A stretch of DNA of 64,000 bases from a virus. How positions within the stretch are numbered: the stretch's first letter is position 1; each line of letters opens with the position of its first letter. Where the stretch lies: positions 30,580-94,579 of the IMG/VR virus record IMGVR_UViG_3300036820_000008; one strand, given 5' to 3'. The translations under genes were made by a program, and so were the position numbers. Of this stretch, positions 45,796 through 55,500 are shown piece after piece. The notes below the pieces were generated by a model, which had not been told where the DNA came from, searched no databases, and saw nothing but the letters and a program-made list of their open reading frames with translations.

Positions 45796-46296
45796 ATGTC
45801 GGTAATCATCCAGGGGTACCAGCTGCGAGAAATCGCATTTGGCGAGCAGGTCATCACCGAGGACCTCACACTCCCGCAGACAGGAACAGCCGATCTGTTC
45901 ACGGTGTCCGGCGGCCTCGTTCTGCTAACGAGTTTGATCGGCGTTGTCACGACGGTGATCGCCAGCAGCGACCCGGAGCTTACGCTTGGTCTGCACCCAT
46001 CGGCCGGAACAGCGGAGACGGCTGGTCTTGCGACCTCGGAAGCCCTGACGTCGGCAGAGGTTGGATCTCTGATCGGTCTGTCGGACACCTCCGTCGTGTC
46101 TGGCGACCCTGACGTATTCACCGTCGGCCCGCTGCAGGTTGGCGTGCACGCCGGTAATGGGCTGTCTCTTATCAAGCCAATGGTAATCCCGTCGGGATTC
46201 ATCACATGGACAACTGGTGCAAATAAGACCGGTGCGATCAAGTGGTACCTGACTTACGTACCGCTTGACACTGGCGCGTCGGTCGCGGCGAGCTAG
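45796..46296 (+). CDS. Structural protein, 166 aa; paralogue of previous gene
   Basis: AGGAGGTG before the ATG. Same fold pattern as its upstream paralogue over nearly the full length, so the pair arose by tandem duplication. Both lack transmembrane segments and enzyme motifs. Confidence 0.7.
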   Translation: MSVIIQGYQLREIAFGEQVITEDLTLPQTGTADLFTVSGGLVLLTSLIGVVTTVIASSDPELTLGLHPSAGTAETAGLATSEALTSAEVGSLIGLSDTSVVSGDPDVFTVGPLQVGVHAGNGLSLIKPMVIPSGFITWTTGANKTGAIKWYLTYVPLDTGASVAAS

Positions 46297-46305
46297 GGGT
46301 CTGAC

Positions 46306-46638
46306 ATGTGGGATTGTAAGCACTGTGGGTCCAGGATGATCGCAGGCACGCTTGTCGTGTGCCCACAGTGCCGCAAGGCAAGGTCTCCGGGTTCTGCGGA
46401 AACTGAGCCATCGGAAGCGGTAGGGGAAGGATCCGCAGAAGCCGTAGGCTCCGAAATAAGCCCCTCGGCCGACGCTACCCCTACCGCTACCCCCGCGACG
46501 CCCGAAACCGGCCTAGGCTCGGAGCTCCCACCGGACGCCAAGGGATTTACCCCGCCCTCGGCCGGGCCGTCGGAGGCGGATCCGTCTGCCGGAGGCTTTC
46601 TCACGAAAGGATGGGGTGAGTTACATGCCCCGCGTTAG
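46306..46638 (+). CDS. Zinc-ribbon protein with disordered tail, 110 aa
   Basis: N-terminal CKHCGSRMIAGTLVVCPQC is a rubredoxin-like zinc ribbon. Residues 28-90 are Ser/Pro/Glu/Ala-rich and probably disordered, ending in a short GGFLTKGWGELHAP motif. Function unknown; overlaps the next gene by 14 bases. Confidence 0.72.
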   Translation: MWDCKHCGSRMIAGTLVVCPQCRKARSPGSAETEPSEAVGEGSAEAVGSEISPSADATPTATPATPETGLGSELPPDAKGFTPPSAGPSEADPSAGGFLTKGWGELHAPR

Positions 46639-47248
46639 TTCAATCGGTGCCTCGAATGCTGACTTGGCAAGAGAGGCGCTCCGCAGAAAGTGGGGTGTGC
46701 CATCAGCTGGTATCAGCTCCTCGACATCCGCAAGACGGCCCGTACGGAGTGGCTCCAATCGCCGGGCAACGGTGCGACAGACCCGATCGCCTGCCCCCGC
46801 TGTGGAGAGCCCCTCCGCAACGGACCAACCAGCCAGTCAAGCCCCGTCCTCTACTGCACCTTCGACGGATGGCAGTACCCAAGAGACTGGACAAGACCCA
46901 GTCCCCCAACAGGTCTCTTCGGAGGCATCAGCTCCAGCGACTCCAGTTACACCGGATACTACTGAGCCGCCGGCAAGCATTCCTTCGCCCAAGTCACCGC
47001 CCGAGCCAGCTCCGGCTAAGACACAGAAGAAGGCGACTCTGACAACGACACCTTCTGACGAGGCCAAGCCGGTTGCGACAGACGCCAGTACTGCACTACA
47101 TCTGGCTCGCGAGGCTTTCGACATCGGCGATTATGACGCCGCTGAAGAGCTGCTGAACGAGGCCGCTGCCGACAAGTCGCTAGCCCCGATGATTGGGGCT
47201 GCCAGATCTGACATAGCAAGGAAGCGCGCGCAGGCAAAGGCGAAGTAA
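46625..47248 (+). CDS. Low-complexity protein with helical ends, 207 aa
   Basis: Starts M-P-R-V-S (a GTG three codons earlier is also possible). The first 24 residues (IGASNADLAREALRRKWG) and the last 55 (LHLAREAFDIGDYDAAEELL) are ordered and helical, the latter TPR-like. Residues 25-140 are Ser/Pro/Thr/Ala-rich. That middle part is read in another frame by the nested zinc-ribbon gene, and its odd composition may be a result of that overlap. Function unknown. Confidence 0.65.
   Translation: MPRVSSIGASNADLAREALRRKWGVPSAGISSSTSARRPVRSGSNRRATVRQTRSPAPAVESPSATDQPASQAPSSTAPSTDGSTQETGQDPVPQQVSSEASAPATPVTPDTTEPPASIPSPKSPPEPAPAKTQKKATLTTTPSDEAKPVATDASTALHLAREAFDIGDYDAAEELLNEAAADKSLAPMIGAARSDIARKRAQAKAK
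46690..46965 (+). CDS. Nested zinc-ribbon protein, 91 aa, in another frame
   Basis: The frame from the GTG at 46690 reads ISWYQLLDIRKTARTEWL and then IACPRCGEPLRNG ... LYCTFDGWQYP. I recall this ISWYQLL ... CP-x-x-GEPLR ... FDGW pattern as a conserved small actinophage head-region protein. It lies wholly inside the 207-aa gene, shifted by one base. No good ribosome binding site precedes the GTG, so initiation could depend on coupling or frameshifting from the outer frame. Conservation of the pattern makes coding likely. Confidence 0.65.
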   Translation: MGCAISWYQLLDIRKTARTEWLQSPGNGATDPIACPRCGEPLRNGPTSQSSPVLYCTFDGWQYPRDWTRPSPPTGLFGGISSSDSSYTGYY

Positions 47249-47328
47249 CCGCCTCATGCAACACAACTTAATAATAGCCATAACCCACCCCGCAAGGGGT
47301 TCTCGCCAAGAAAGCAAGGGACAGGTAA

Positions 47329-48447
47329 ATGGCATCGACGATATACCGTCCGTGCTACGCCACGCGCGAAGAGGTGATGCGCGCGCTGGACATCAAGGCT
47401 GCCGCGTATTCATCGCAGCAGGTAGATCGCAAGATCAATGCTGCATCAGACGCCGTCGACGCCATGTGCCAGCGTGTGTTCTTTCCTACGGACGGGACTA
47501 ACAGGTGGGACTGGCCAAACTACCAGTATACGTACCCTTGGAAGCTTTACTTTGATCAGCTTGAAATGGCTGCCCAGCCGACGCTTGTCGTGACAGGATC
47601 GCTGCTGGAAGTTCCTGTGGTGATCCCGTCCGGCAATTACATCATGGAGCCTGTCAACGAAGGTCCTCCCTTCACATGGATAGAGCTGCGCCGAGATCTC
47701 AACTCTGCCTTTGGAAGTAATGATACTCCTCAGCTTGACATAGCTATAACCGGAACTTTCGGATACTGGACGAAGACCACTCCAGTAGGCATGATCGCTG
47801 CCGCGATAGCCGATGATGTTGTGACGACTGTACAGATGTCTGCAGGCCCGCTAGCCGGAGCAGGTACCGGCGACGTCCTGATTGTTGATGCCGAGCGGAT
47901 GCTCGTTACTGACTCGCAGTATGTGTCTACGGGCATAACTCCGATATCAGGATGTACGTCCAAGTCTGCTGCCGACAACACTATGGTTGTTGCAGACGGA
48001 ACACAATTCAGCCCAGACGAGATTATTCTCTATGACTCCGAGCTGATGCTTGTCCAGACAGTAATGGGCAATAATCTGATCGTCAAGAGGGCATGGAGCG
48101 GATCAGCTCTTGCTACACATAGCGGATCTGATCTTTGGGCCAATAGGCTGCTGACCGTTCAACGGGGCGCTCTTGGGACCACGGCAACGTCACACACTAG
48201 CGACACTAATGCATATATCAGTACTGTGCCAGGATTGGTAAAGGACGTCGCGATAGCCACCGCTCTGACCGGCGTCGCGAATGAGCCCGCCGCGTACGCG
48301 GTTCAGATGGCCGCTAGCTGGTATGGCAGCAACCCAAGGCTTGAGGGGTCGCAGCGAGAGTCGGCTCCTGGCATTGGTCTGCCAGGCCTTGTTGCTCAGC
48401 TCACGGACAGCATTTATGTCCGCAAGGCCCGGAGCCGGGTGATATGA
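47329..48447 (+). CDS. Head-tail connector/adaptor protein, 372 aa
   Basis: N-terminal 60 residues (TREEVMRALDIKAAAYSSQQVDRKINAASDAV shortened here to its TREEVMRALDI start) resemble head-completion adaptors. The middle holds two similar modules with GDVLIVDAERMLV and DEIILYDSELMLV, each about 60 residues. The C-terminal MAASWYGSNPRLEGSQRE looks like the usual adaptor end. Longer than normal gp6/gp15-like adaptors because of the inserted modules. AAGGGAC precedes the ATG. Call is inferred from pattern and position. Confidence 0.68.
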   Translation: MASTIYRPCYATREEVMRALDIKAAAYSSQQVDRKINAASDAVDAMCQRVFFPTDGTNRWDWPNYQYTYPWKLYFDQLEMAAQPTLVVTGSLLEVPVVIPSGNYIMEPVNEGPPFTWIELRRDLNSAFGSNDTPQLDIAITGTFGYWTKTTPVGMIAAAIADDVVTTVQMSAGPLAGAGTGDVLIVDAERMLVTDSQYVSTGITPISGCTSKSAADNTMVVADGTQFSPDEIILYDSELMLVQTVMGNNLIVKRAWSGSALATHSGSDLWANRLLTVQRGALGTTATSHTSDTNAYISTVPGLVKDVAIATALTGVANEPAAYAVQMAASWYGSNPRLEGSQRESAPGIGLPGLVAQLTDSIYVRKARSRVI

Positions 48448-48767
48448 TAATCATCTGGCACTGCATCGTTCACCTTATGGGGGTGGACTATGGCCTTCCG
48501 TACGGGCACTGGGGGTGGTACAACTTCTGGTCAGGAATCGCTGGATCATTCCTGGTCGGGGCTACGGTGTTCTGCGTGACGTGGTACCTCAATCAGACAT
48601 GCCACGATTCCTGGCGATGCCTCCGGCGCGGGAAGTATGAAGCTGCCGGTGGAATGTTCAAGTTGTGTCGCCATCACCACCCTGATCTTAAAGGGCAGAA
48701 GCCGCACCGAGAACTCATACACAGGTTGCACGCAGAGCATCTAGAACGAGTGGGAGGCAAATCGTGA
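48444..48767 (+). CDS. Single-span membrane protein, 107 aa
   Basis: Trp/His/Tyr-rich N-terminus, one span at about residues 32-50 (GIAGSFLVGATVFCVTWYL), then a basic, Cys/His-rich tail (WRCLRRGKY, CRHHHPD). Unusual within connector genes. Function unknown. Confidence 0.68.
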   Translation: MIIIWHCIVHLMGVDYGLPYGHWGWYNFWSGIAGSFLVGATVFCVTWYLNQTCHDSWRCLRRGKYEAAGGMFKLCRHHHPDLKGQKPHRELIHRLHAEHLERVGGKS

Positions 48768-49102
48768 AGCATCATCACATAGCACTTGTCACGATAGCCG
48801 GATCCCTCATCACAGCCGTTATCCTCGGCCTCGCGTACTCTGCGGTTACACCTGGTCTGCCGTGGTGGCATGGCGTGTACTGTGCATTGGCGAATGCTGT
48901 CACTGATGGCGGTGACGTACAGCCAGTGAACAAGCCTGGATATGCCATACAGTCTGCGGAATTCCTGACGGTCGTTCCCTTGTTCGTCGCATCGTTCAGC
49001 TTGTTCACGTCTGCTATGTCTGCCGTAAATCAGCGTGCTAGTGAGAGCCGGATAAAGAGACATATCGAATTGCACTCTGGCACAGAAGGGGATGCATCGT
49101 AA
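48764..49102 (+). CDS. Two-span membrane protein, 112 aa
   Basis: GTG start coupled to the previous gene. Spans at about residues 6-28 (LVTIAGSLITAVILGLAYS) and 65-86 (EFLTVVPLFVASFSLFTSA). Adjacent to another membrane protein, so the pair could work together. Function unknown. Confidence 0.68.
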   Translation: MKHHHIALVTIAGSLITAVILGLAYSAVTPGLPWWHGVYCALANAVTDGGDVQPVNKPGYAIQSAEFLTVVPLFVASFSLFTSAMSAVNQRASESRIKRHIELHSGTEGDAS

Positions 49103-49578
49103 TGGGGAACATACGCATAAAGTTCGATGTGTCTCTGCACGGAGCAATTGCGGACGACATGGTCGAGCCCATACTGGACCGATATGCGCATCATCTTGAG
49201 GGTGTGCTGGCCGATAAGGGCGTCGCCATGATCCGCGCCTACCTGCCCACACAGTACATGTACCTCGGGGCCAATGGCGGAGACCCGTTCCGTAACCGCG
49301 TGCCTCCAGGTGCCGGGCACCTTGTCACAACGATCCACGATATATCCGTTGCAGATTATGCCCTGATCGTCCAGGACGAGGGGGTGTACGGGCCATGGAT
49401 CGAGGGCGAGGCTATAGGCAACAACTTCTTCTGGCCCGGTCGGGTTAGGCGTGGTCTGTCACCAAGATTCTCTGGGTATCACACATTCAGGAAAATCGCC
49501 GACGCCCTGGATGACATGGCCGAGGAAGTTGCCGAGGAAGAGATACAATATTACATTCGAGAGATAAATAACTACTGA
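49102..49578 (+). CDS. Head-tail connector (HK97 gp10-like) protein, 158 aa
   Basis: The size and layout (helical N-terminus with DDMVEPILDRYAHHLEGVL, central GYHTFRKIADAL and acidic helical end) suit the gp10/minor tail-neck class. The next genes fit a tail terminator and tail tube, which supports the position. Specific family not certain. Confidence 0.62.
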   Translation: MGNIRIKFDVSLHGAIADDMVEPILDRYAHHLEGVLADKGVAMIRAYLPTQYMYLGANGGDPFRNRVPPGAGHLVTTIHDISVADYALIVQDEGVYGPWIEGEAIGNNFFWPGRVRRGLSPRFSGYHTFRKIADALDDMAEEVAEEEIQYYIREINNY

Positions 49579-50063
49579 TGGCAAATTTCGACGCAGATGC
49601 GATAAATGACATAATAGACAAGATAACGAGTTTCGAACTCGGACTTGCGATATTCGACTCTGTCAACCTACACGAGCCGAAGAGCGCTCCTGGAACGGGC
49701 ATAACGTGCTCTGTGTGGTGTCAGTCGATCAAGCCAGTGCCGGAAGCATCCGGCCTCGCGTCGACGTCAGGTGTCGTATTGTTTGCCTGTCGTATATACA
49801 TGCCATTCACATCTCAGCCTTATGACATGATTGATCCTCAGGTCATGTCTGCAACCACAGATACCATCGGTGAGCTAAGCGGCAATTTTGACTTCGGCGG
49901 AGACTCTGGGGTGAGAGCTCTAGACCTTCTGGGGATGTACGGAACATCAATCTCCGCAACGGCGGGGTATGTAGAGATAGACAGGAAGATGTTCAGAATT
50001 ATGACCATCAACATTCCTGTGATAGTTAACGACATGTGGGCGCAATCCGTATCCGTATCCTGA
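49578..50063 (+). CDS. Tail terminator-like protein, 161 aa
   Basis: Starts on the last base of the previous stop. N-terminal helix (AINDIIDKITSFELGLAIFD), then a beta-rich domain with CSVWCQSIKPV and FACRIYMPF. Size and position fit the neck protein that ends tail-tube growth. Inferred. Confidence 0.62.
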   Translation: MANFDADAINDIIDKITSFELGLAIFDSVNLHEPKSAPGTGITCSVWCQSIKPVPEASGLASTSGVVLFACRIYMPFTSQPYDMIDPQVMSATTDTIGELSGNFDFGGDSGVRALDLLGMYGTSISATAGYVEIDRKMFRIMTINIPVIVNDMWAQSVSVS

Positions 50064-50078
50064 AGGGGGTAATGCACG

Positions 50079-51023
50079 ATGGCCAAAGCTAGTGGACTCG
50101 GAGACAACTTCTGCATCGGTGGCTTTGATCTATCCGGTGATGTCGCCTCTCTTGACAAGATCAGTGGACCGGTAGCGCCGCTTGAGGCAACGACAATCAA
50201 CGAGTTCGCAGAGGACAGGCTATTCGGTCTGCGATCCGGAACGATGCAGTTCACGACATATTTCGACAACACCGGTACGACAACTGCGCCTGATCTTCCG
50301 GACACGACCGTCCCTCTGGTGAGCACATTCCCCTGGTATGTGTTCGCCACTATCTCCGGTGGCACAGTAACGGAGGTGAATGTCAACGGGGTTAACGTTG
50401 GATCTGGAGACGGAACATACCTGATCCCTCCCCTTGGCACCGTAATTCTCACTTACACCGGGACGCCGACCTGGGTATGGCTAGGAGTCAATGCCGAGCA
50501 TAACGCGCTTTCCACCCTGCCACGGACCGACACTATCGCCACATACCTGCGCGGTACGGCGCTTGGCAATGCAGCAGCATCATGTCTCGGTGTTCAGCTC
50601 AACTATGACCCCACACGCGATAACACCGGAAACCTGACGCTACAGGTAGAAGTTGACGCGGATGGATACGGCCTTGAGTGGGGCATCCAGCTTACGCCTG
50701 GCCTAAGAGCCGATGTCGCCGACACGAACGGCACTTACATCGACAGCGGTGCGGCCTCTTCCTTTGGTGCACAGGCATATTTGCAGCTCGTGGCAATCAT
50801 AGGAACTAGTGTCGATGTAGTCGTTCAGCACTCCCCGGACCACTCAACCTGGGCTACGCTCATTGATTTCGGGAGCAAGACCAACATAGGATCGTTCCGG
50901 GAGGCGCTGTCGAATACGGCTGCAGTGGATCGTTACGTCAGGGTTATCACAACCGGGACGTTCACGTATGCCCAATTCGCAGTGATGTTCAACCGGAACC
51001 AGGTAGCGGGCACGAGGTTCTGA
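50079..51023 (+). CDS. Major tail protein candidate, 314 aa
   Basis: Starts MAKASGLGDNFCIGGFDLSG, a typical actinophage tail-tube start, with Ser/Thr/Gly-rich beta composition. The C-terminal half (VDVVVQHSPDHSTWATLIDF) resembles an added Ig-like or jelly-roll domain. AGGGGG precedes the ATG. The short MAKTSGLGG protein two genes downstream shares this start and is the alternative tube protein. Confidence 0.68.
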   Translation: MAKASGLGDNFCIGGFDLSGDVASLDKISGPVAPLEATTINEFAEDRLFGLRSGTMQFTTYFDNTGTTTAPDLPDTTVPLVSTFPWYVFATISGGTVTEVNVNGVNVGSGDGTYLIPPLGTVILTYTGTPTWVWLGVNAEHNALSTLPRTDTIATYLRGTALGNAAASCLGVQLNYDPTRDNTGNLTLQVEVDADGYGLEWGIQLTPGLRADVADTNGTYIDSGAASSFGAQAYLQLVAIIGTSVDVVVQHSPDHSTWATLIDFGSKTNIGSFREALSNTAAVDRYVRVITTGTFTYAQFAVMFNRNQVAGTRF

Positions 51024-51490
51024 TGACAAGATGGAACAAGGCGCACAACCGTTTCGAGTCTAGCCTTCCGCCGGAGCGTGTTAAGACATACTCGATGACC
51101 GCTCCCCTAAGCTCGCACTGGCGCAGAGCTACATGCCAGGAGTACGAGTGCGAAGGGATCGTAAACGGGTTCGTTATAACAGTGGACACGGGAACTGAAC
51201 TCGGACAGAAGCAGTTTTACTATCTCACGCACGATACCGACCGTAAGTACAGCATGCAGCGTGTCGACCAAACGCTGTTCAAGTTCCTGTACGGCCCAGG
51301 CAATCCGTGCTTCCGTAGGGGCGATCATCGTGTCCCCATCGGACGTCCACCATTTTACCTGGTGGCAGAAGGTGACTGGCGTGGCAATCCGCGCGGTACC
51401 CCGGCTTTCCGTCACAGGAGGGTCGAGGATTGGGTGGATGAATTCGCCAATCACCAGAATTCAATTGCAGCAGCGATCAAGAGGGGATAG
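51023..51490 (+). CDS. Conserved tail-region protein, 155 aa
   Basis: Starts on the previous stop. Contains RRATCQEYECEG, FYYLTHDTDRKYSMQR, FKFLYGPGNPCFR and LVAEGDWRGNPRG. I recall this CxxYxCxxxxxGW-like pattern with a final AEGDWR-GNPxG as a conserved actinophage tail-block protein of unknown function. Confidence 0.72.
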   Translation: MTRWNKAHNRFESSLPPERVKTYSMTAPLSSHWRRATCQEYECEGIVNGFVITVDTGTELGQKQFYYLTHDTDRKYSMQRVDQTLFKFLYGPGNPCFRRGDHRVPIGRPPFYLVAEGDWRGNPRGTPAFRHRRVEDWVDEFANHQNSIAAAIKRG

Positions 51491-51496
51491 CCCAAC

Positions 51497-51910
51497 ATGG
51501 CAAAGACTAGCGGCCTTGGCGGCATTATCGTCGTCGGGGACAGCTCCAACACTCCGCAGACGATCACGAACGACGTCACCAACTGGTCGTTCACCAATCC
51601 GCGTAACACCCAGGACATCACGGGCGTCGACAAGTTTGCGAACGAGACCCTGCTCTTGCTCGCCGACTTCACCGTCACCCTGAACGGCGTGTTCAACACT
51701 GCGTCCGACATGAGTCACGCGGTGTTCTCGACCATTACCACGAACAGCACGTATCGGACGGTGAGCATCTACCCGATCGGCGGCGATACGCCGGTCATGC
51801 AGAACAACTGCATGCTCACCGACTACCAGATCACGCGTGACAATACCGGTGAGCTTACCTGGCAGGTTCCGGGGCAGCTCGCGGATGGCACGGTCCCAAC
51901 CTGGGCGTAG
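51497..51910 (+). CDS. Second tail-tube-like protein, 137 aa
   Basis: MAKTSGLGGIIVVGDSSNTP start parallels the 314-aa protein two genes upstream, and ITRDNTGELTW matches its TRDNTGNLTL. High GC in third positions, like the capsid gene, suggests heavy expression, which favours this as the tail tube itself. Confidence 0.7.
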   Translation: MAKTSGLGGIIVVGDSSNTPQTITNDVTNWSFTNPRNTQDITGVDKFANETLLLLADFTVTLNGVFNTASDMSHAVFSTITTNSTYRTVSIYPIGGDTPVMQNNCMLTDYQITRDNTGELTWQVPGQLADGTVPTWA

Positions 51911-51985
51911 CCGCCTATGCAAGACCTGTTCCTTCTACTCCAGCTACTTCTATCGATAACCTATGTAATAGCAACGGAGGCTGCG

Positions 51986-52420
51986 GTGGGATTTACACCG
52001 GAACCAACAGTGTACACTCTCGAGTTCGAGGAGGGGACGCCGTTGCATGGACTGGTGGTAAAAGCGTCTCCTTGCACGATCGGGGAGTGGAATGACATGC
52101 TGCGCATGAGCGGTGAGACCAGAACCAACCTGAGGGAAACCGCCGATTCGAACGAGCGCGTAGCAGAACTCATGCTCAGCCACCTCGTTAGCTGGAACCT
52201 GGAGATCCCGACGGGAACTCCAGTTCCGGCCACCCAGGAAGGCTTCCGTCTACTCGAGAATCCTCACGGAAGCATGATCATCTCTGCTTGGCAGAGGGCG
52301 ATGGTCGATGTCCCTACGAACTCGCCGAAGAGCTCAGATTCTGGCAAGATTTCGGCGGAAGAACAACTCGGACTGGGGAATTCATCGGAAAGCCTCCCGA
52401 ACTGGGGCGGGCCGAGCTGA
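51986..52420 (+). CDS. Tail assembly chaperone (G-type), 144 aa
   Basis: GTG start (51986) with GGAGG upstream; an earlier open stretch is hydrophobic and has no start signal. Beta-rich start (YTLEFEEGTPLHGLVVKA) and helical remainder, typical of siphovirus G proteins. The last 30 residues are Ser-rich and lie in the overlap with the T frame. Directly before the tape measure, as expected. Confidence 0.78.
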   Translation: MGFTPEPTVYTLEFEEGTPLHGLVVKASPCTIGEWNDMLRMSGETRTNLRETADSNERVAELMLSHLVSWNLEIPTGTPVPATQEGFRLLENPHGSMIISAWQRAMVDVPTNSPKSSDSGKISAEEQLGLGNSSESLPNWGGPS

Positions 52421-52536
52421 TCGTTGGAATGTGCCAGCGTTTCAACTCCCTACCTAGGGCAGGAGGCATACTAGATCAGCCAGCAGACTTCATCAGAATG
52501 CTCAAGATAGTCCAGATGGGCTCCAGGAAGGAATGA
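51986..52536 (+). CDS. Tail assembly chaperone frameshift product (G-T)
   Basis: A second frame, one base back, is open from before 52240 to 52536 and reads LAEELRFWQDFGG ... RFNSLPRAGGILDQ. A -1 shift at GTC-CCT (codons 52310 and 52313), with the Pro tRNA moving from CCT to CCC, would join MVDVP to YELAEELRF. The product would be about 184 residues. Frameshifted G/GT chaperones are the rule in siphoviruses. The exact slip site is my inference; no classic X-XXY-YYZ heptamer is seen. Confidence 0.65.
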
Positions 52537-52543
52537 CTTCGCA

Positions 52544-55500
52544 ATGCCGAACGAAGTCAATATCCGCATAACTGCAAACGACATGACGAACTCCGCGTTC
52601 GCTGGTGTCATGGGTCGTCTCGCTGCCGTCAAGAAGGCTGCAGATGATGCAGCAGTTAACCGGAACATCAGTTTCGGGATCGGTGATATCCTGGGCAAAT
52701 TGGCAGAAGTAAAGGCAGCGGCTGACGATGCTGCAGCTGGCGATAGACAGATCAGTTTCGGGGTGGGCAATGCCCTGACGAATATCGCAGCACTTGACGC
52801 TGCTGTACAGGGCGTTGCCAATGGCGGAGAGATCAAATTCGGCATTGGTGACGCCCTGGGGGAGATTGAGACCCTGAAGGCTGCTATGTCGGGCATGAGC
52901 TTCGGCAATGTGGATGTCAGTAAGCTAGGCGTCGCACTCTCGGCTCTTCGGTCCAAGCTGCAGTCAATGGGTATCGCTGACCTGGCTGACATCGACGTTC
53001 AGCCGGGTAAGATCATGACGCAGCTCCAGCTGCTTAAGCGTTTGATTCAGCAGGCCGGTATATCAGACGTTCTTGACTTCAACCTTAACTCCGGCCAGTT
53101 GATGGACCAACTGCAGAAACTCGGCAACATAAGTTATGACATCCCCGTTAATTATGATGTCGGACAGATACCGAAGCTGCAGGAAGAATTTACGGTACCG
53201 ATAAAATTCGACACCAGTAATATTCCGAAATTCGGAGAGACAGTCGATCTACCCGTCGACCTGGTGCCGCACAACATAAGCGCCCTTGAACAGATGGTTA
53301 TTGACATGCCCGTCAATTTCGATCTTGGGAAGGTGCCAAAGCTCGGCGAAACCGTTGATCTGCCTGTTACTTTTGTGCCTCAGAATCTTGCTGAACTACG
53401 TGCTGTACTGGACATACCCGTTGATCTTGTCCCCCTGAACCTTGGCGCAATAGAGCAGGCAATAAATCTTCCTGTTGTCCTGGACCTTGCTTCCATAGGA
53501 TCAGGTGCTGCCGAGTCATCCCTTGGCGCGCTAAAGGATGATATATCCCAGGTTGATACGGCCATAAAAAGCGTCGTGTTTGACTCTAAGATAATGGCAT
53601 CTTCCATATTCAGGAATGCCGGCATCCTAACAAACCTAAGCATTGCAGCCGAGGATGTCGCAAAAGCTGAGGTAGAGCTGGGCGGTGCGATCGGAGACGT
53701 CACTGACGACACTGCTGCCCTTGCAAAGGCAGTTAACGAATCTGCAGAATCTGTCAGCAAATTTGGCACTTATGTAGGGGATGCTGCAGCTACCACAGAA
53801 GGCGTCAAGAACGACCTCCCATCTACGACAAAGGCCATACTAGATATGGCCGACTCCCTGCAGCAAGGAGAAAAGTACGCCGGAGGGCTTGGCGATGCAT
53901 TCTTCAATATGGCTCCCCATGTCAATGTGTTCGGGAACTATGTCATAGACCAGCTTATTCCGGCAATGACCCACTTCGGTAGTGAGTCTGCCATGCTAAC
54001 GAACGTCGCGTTGTCCGGGCTCGGCTCGGCACTAGTTGCTGTTGGCGTGAAGATGGGCAAGCTGAATGACAATGTGTCCCTGGGCCTTCCCATGTGGAAG
54101 TCGACCGGCGGATACTGGGGCATTCTGACAGGACACCTTGAGCTTTTCGGAGGCGCGCTAACGCAGATAGGCGTGCCGTCCATAATTGCAACTGCAAGTG
54201 GTTTGCACATTCTTACAGACGCCATCATTGAGGTGTCCGCAACTCTGATCCCGGCTATTGTCGGTCTAGGCGCGTTCGCGGCAGCAGGAGTTGATACTGC
54301 TGACGAGGTATACACGCACTTCCAGGCTCTTGACAAGGTCAATGATGAACTTAGCGGGTCTATGTATCCGCTTACCGGTGCATTTGGCAAGATGAATGAA
54401 GCCGCTCAGCCTGAAGTGTACGTACTTCTTGGAGAGGGTCTCCAGGTAGTCGCCAAGAACTCCGGGCTTCTGCAGAATGTTGCATTGCAGGCTGGCAAGG
54501 CACTGGACGATCTTGGCGCCAGATTTACATACGCCATGAACAATGGTGACGGTTTTGGCGTGTTCATGAAGAACTCTGCATCCGACATAACGGGCTGGGG
54601 AACCCTGATAGGGAATATCGGCGGCATCCTCGGCAACTTCCTGAAGATCATGCCAGGGTATGCAGAGATCATCCTACAGGCTGCAGACGACACCACACAA
54701 TTTGTAGAGTCTCTAACTTCAAACAATATTGTGCAGGCCATAGGTGCCGTAGGCCTCGCGATGCACGGTGCGATCCTGTACATCGGCATCCTTGGAACTG
54801 GATTCGCTAAGCTAGCGTCTGGCATCCTAACTACGGCTGCTGCCGGTGCATACAAGCTAGCTGACGGACTTAGTGCAATTGGCATATCCGGAGCTGACGC
54901 GGCAGTTGTTGGATTCACAGATGCTGCCGAGGGTGCGGCTGCTTTGCCATGGGGATGGATCGGAATAGCAGCAGCTGGCGTCGGCGTCCTAGTATATGAC
55001 CTGATCAATGCTGGCGATGCCATGAACGCATTCGCCTCAGCGGTGCAGAACAAGATAACGAGCACCCCGATTCAGAATCTCGGGGATACAATCAAGAATA
55101 CGCTAGCGACTTCTATCGTAGATGTCCAGAAGGCGACGCTAAACTGGTATACCGTACTCGGAGAGACGCAGTACTATAACACGAGCATCACGAAGACTGC
55201 AGCACAGGCGCAGGCATTTGACAATGCAACGCAGTCCCTGGCCAACTACAAGGCTACCGTAGTTGTTGCCCGGCAGGACCTCGCAACGTACAACTCCAAT
55301 ATGGCATATGCGGCACAGGTCCTAGGCGGCACCAAGGCGGCTCTGGTTGACCTTACCGGGGCTGGCGTCACTAGCGCCCAGATGCTAACGAAAAACAAGC
55401 AGTCTCTGGCTGAAGCAGTCATCGAGGCTGAAGGGTACAATCAGGCGATACGCGCGGTTAGCGATGGCACGGGGCGGTTTGCAGCAGCGCTCAATGCTCT

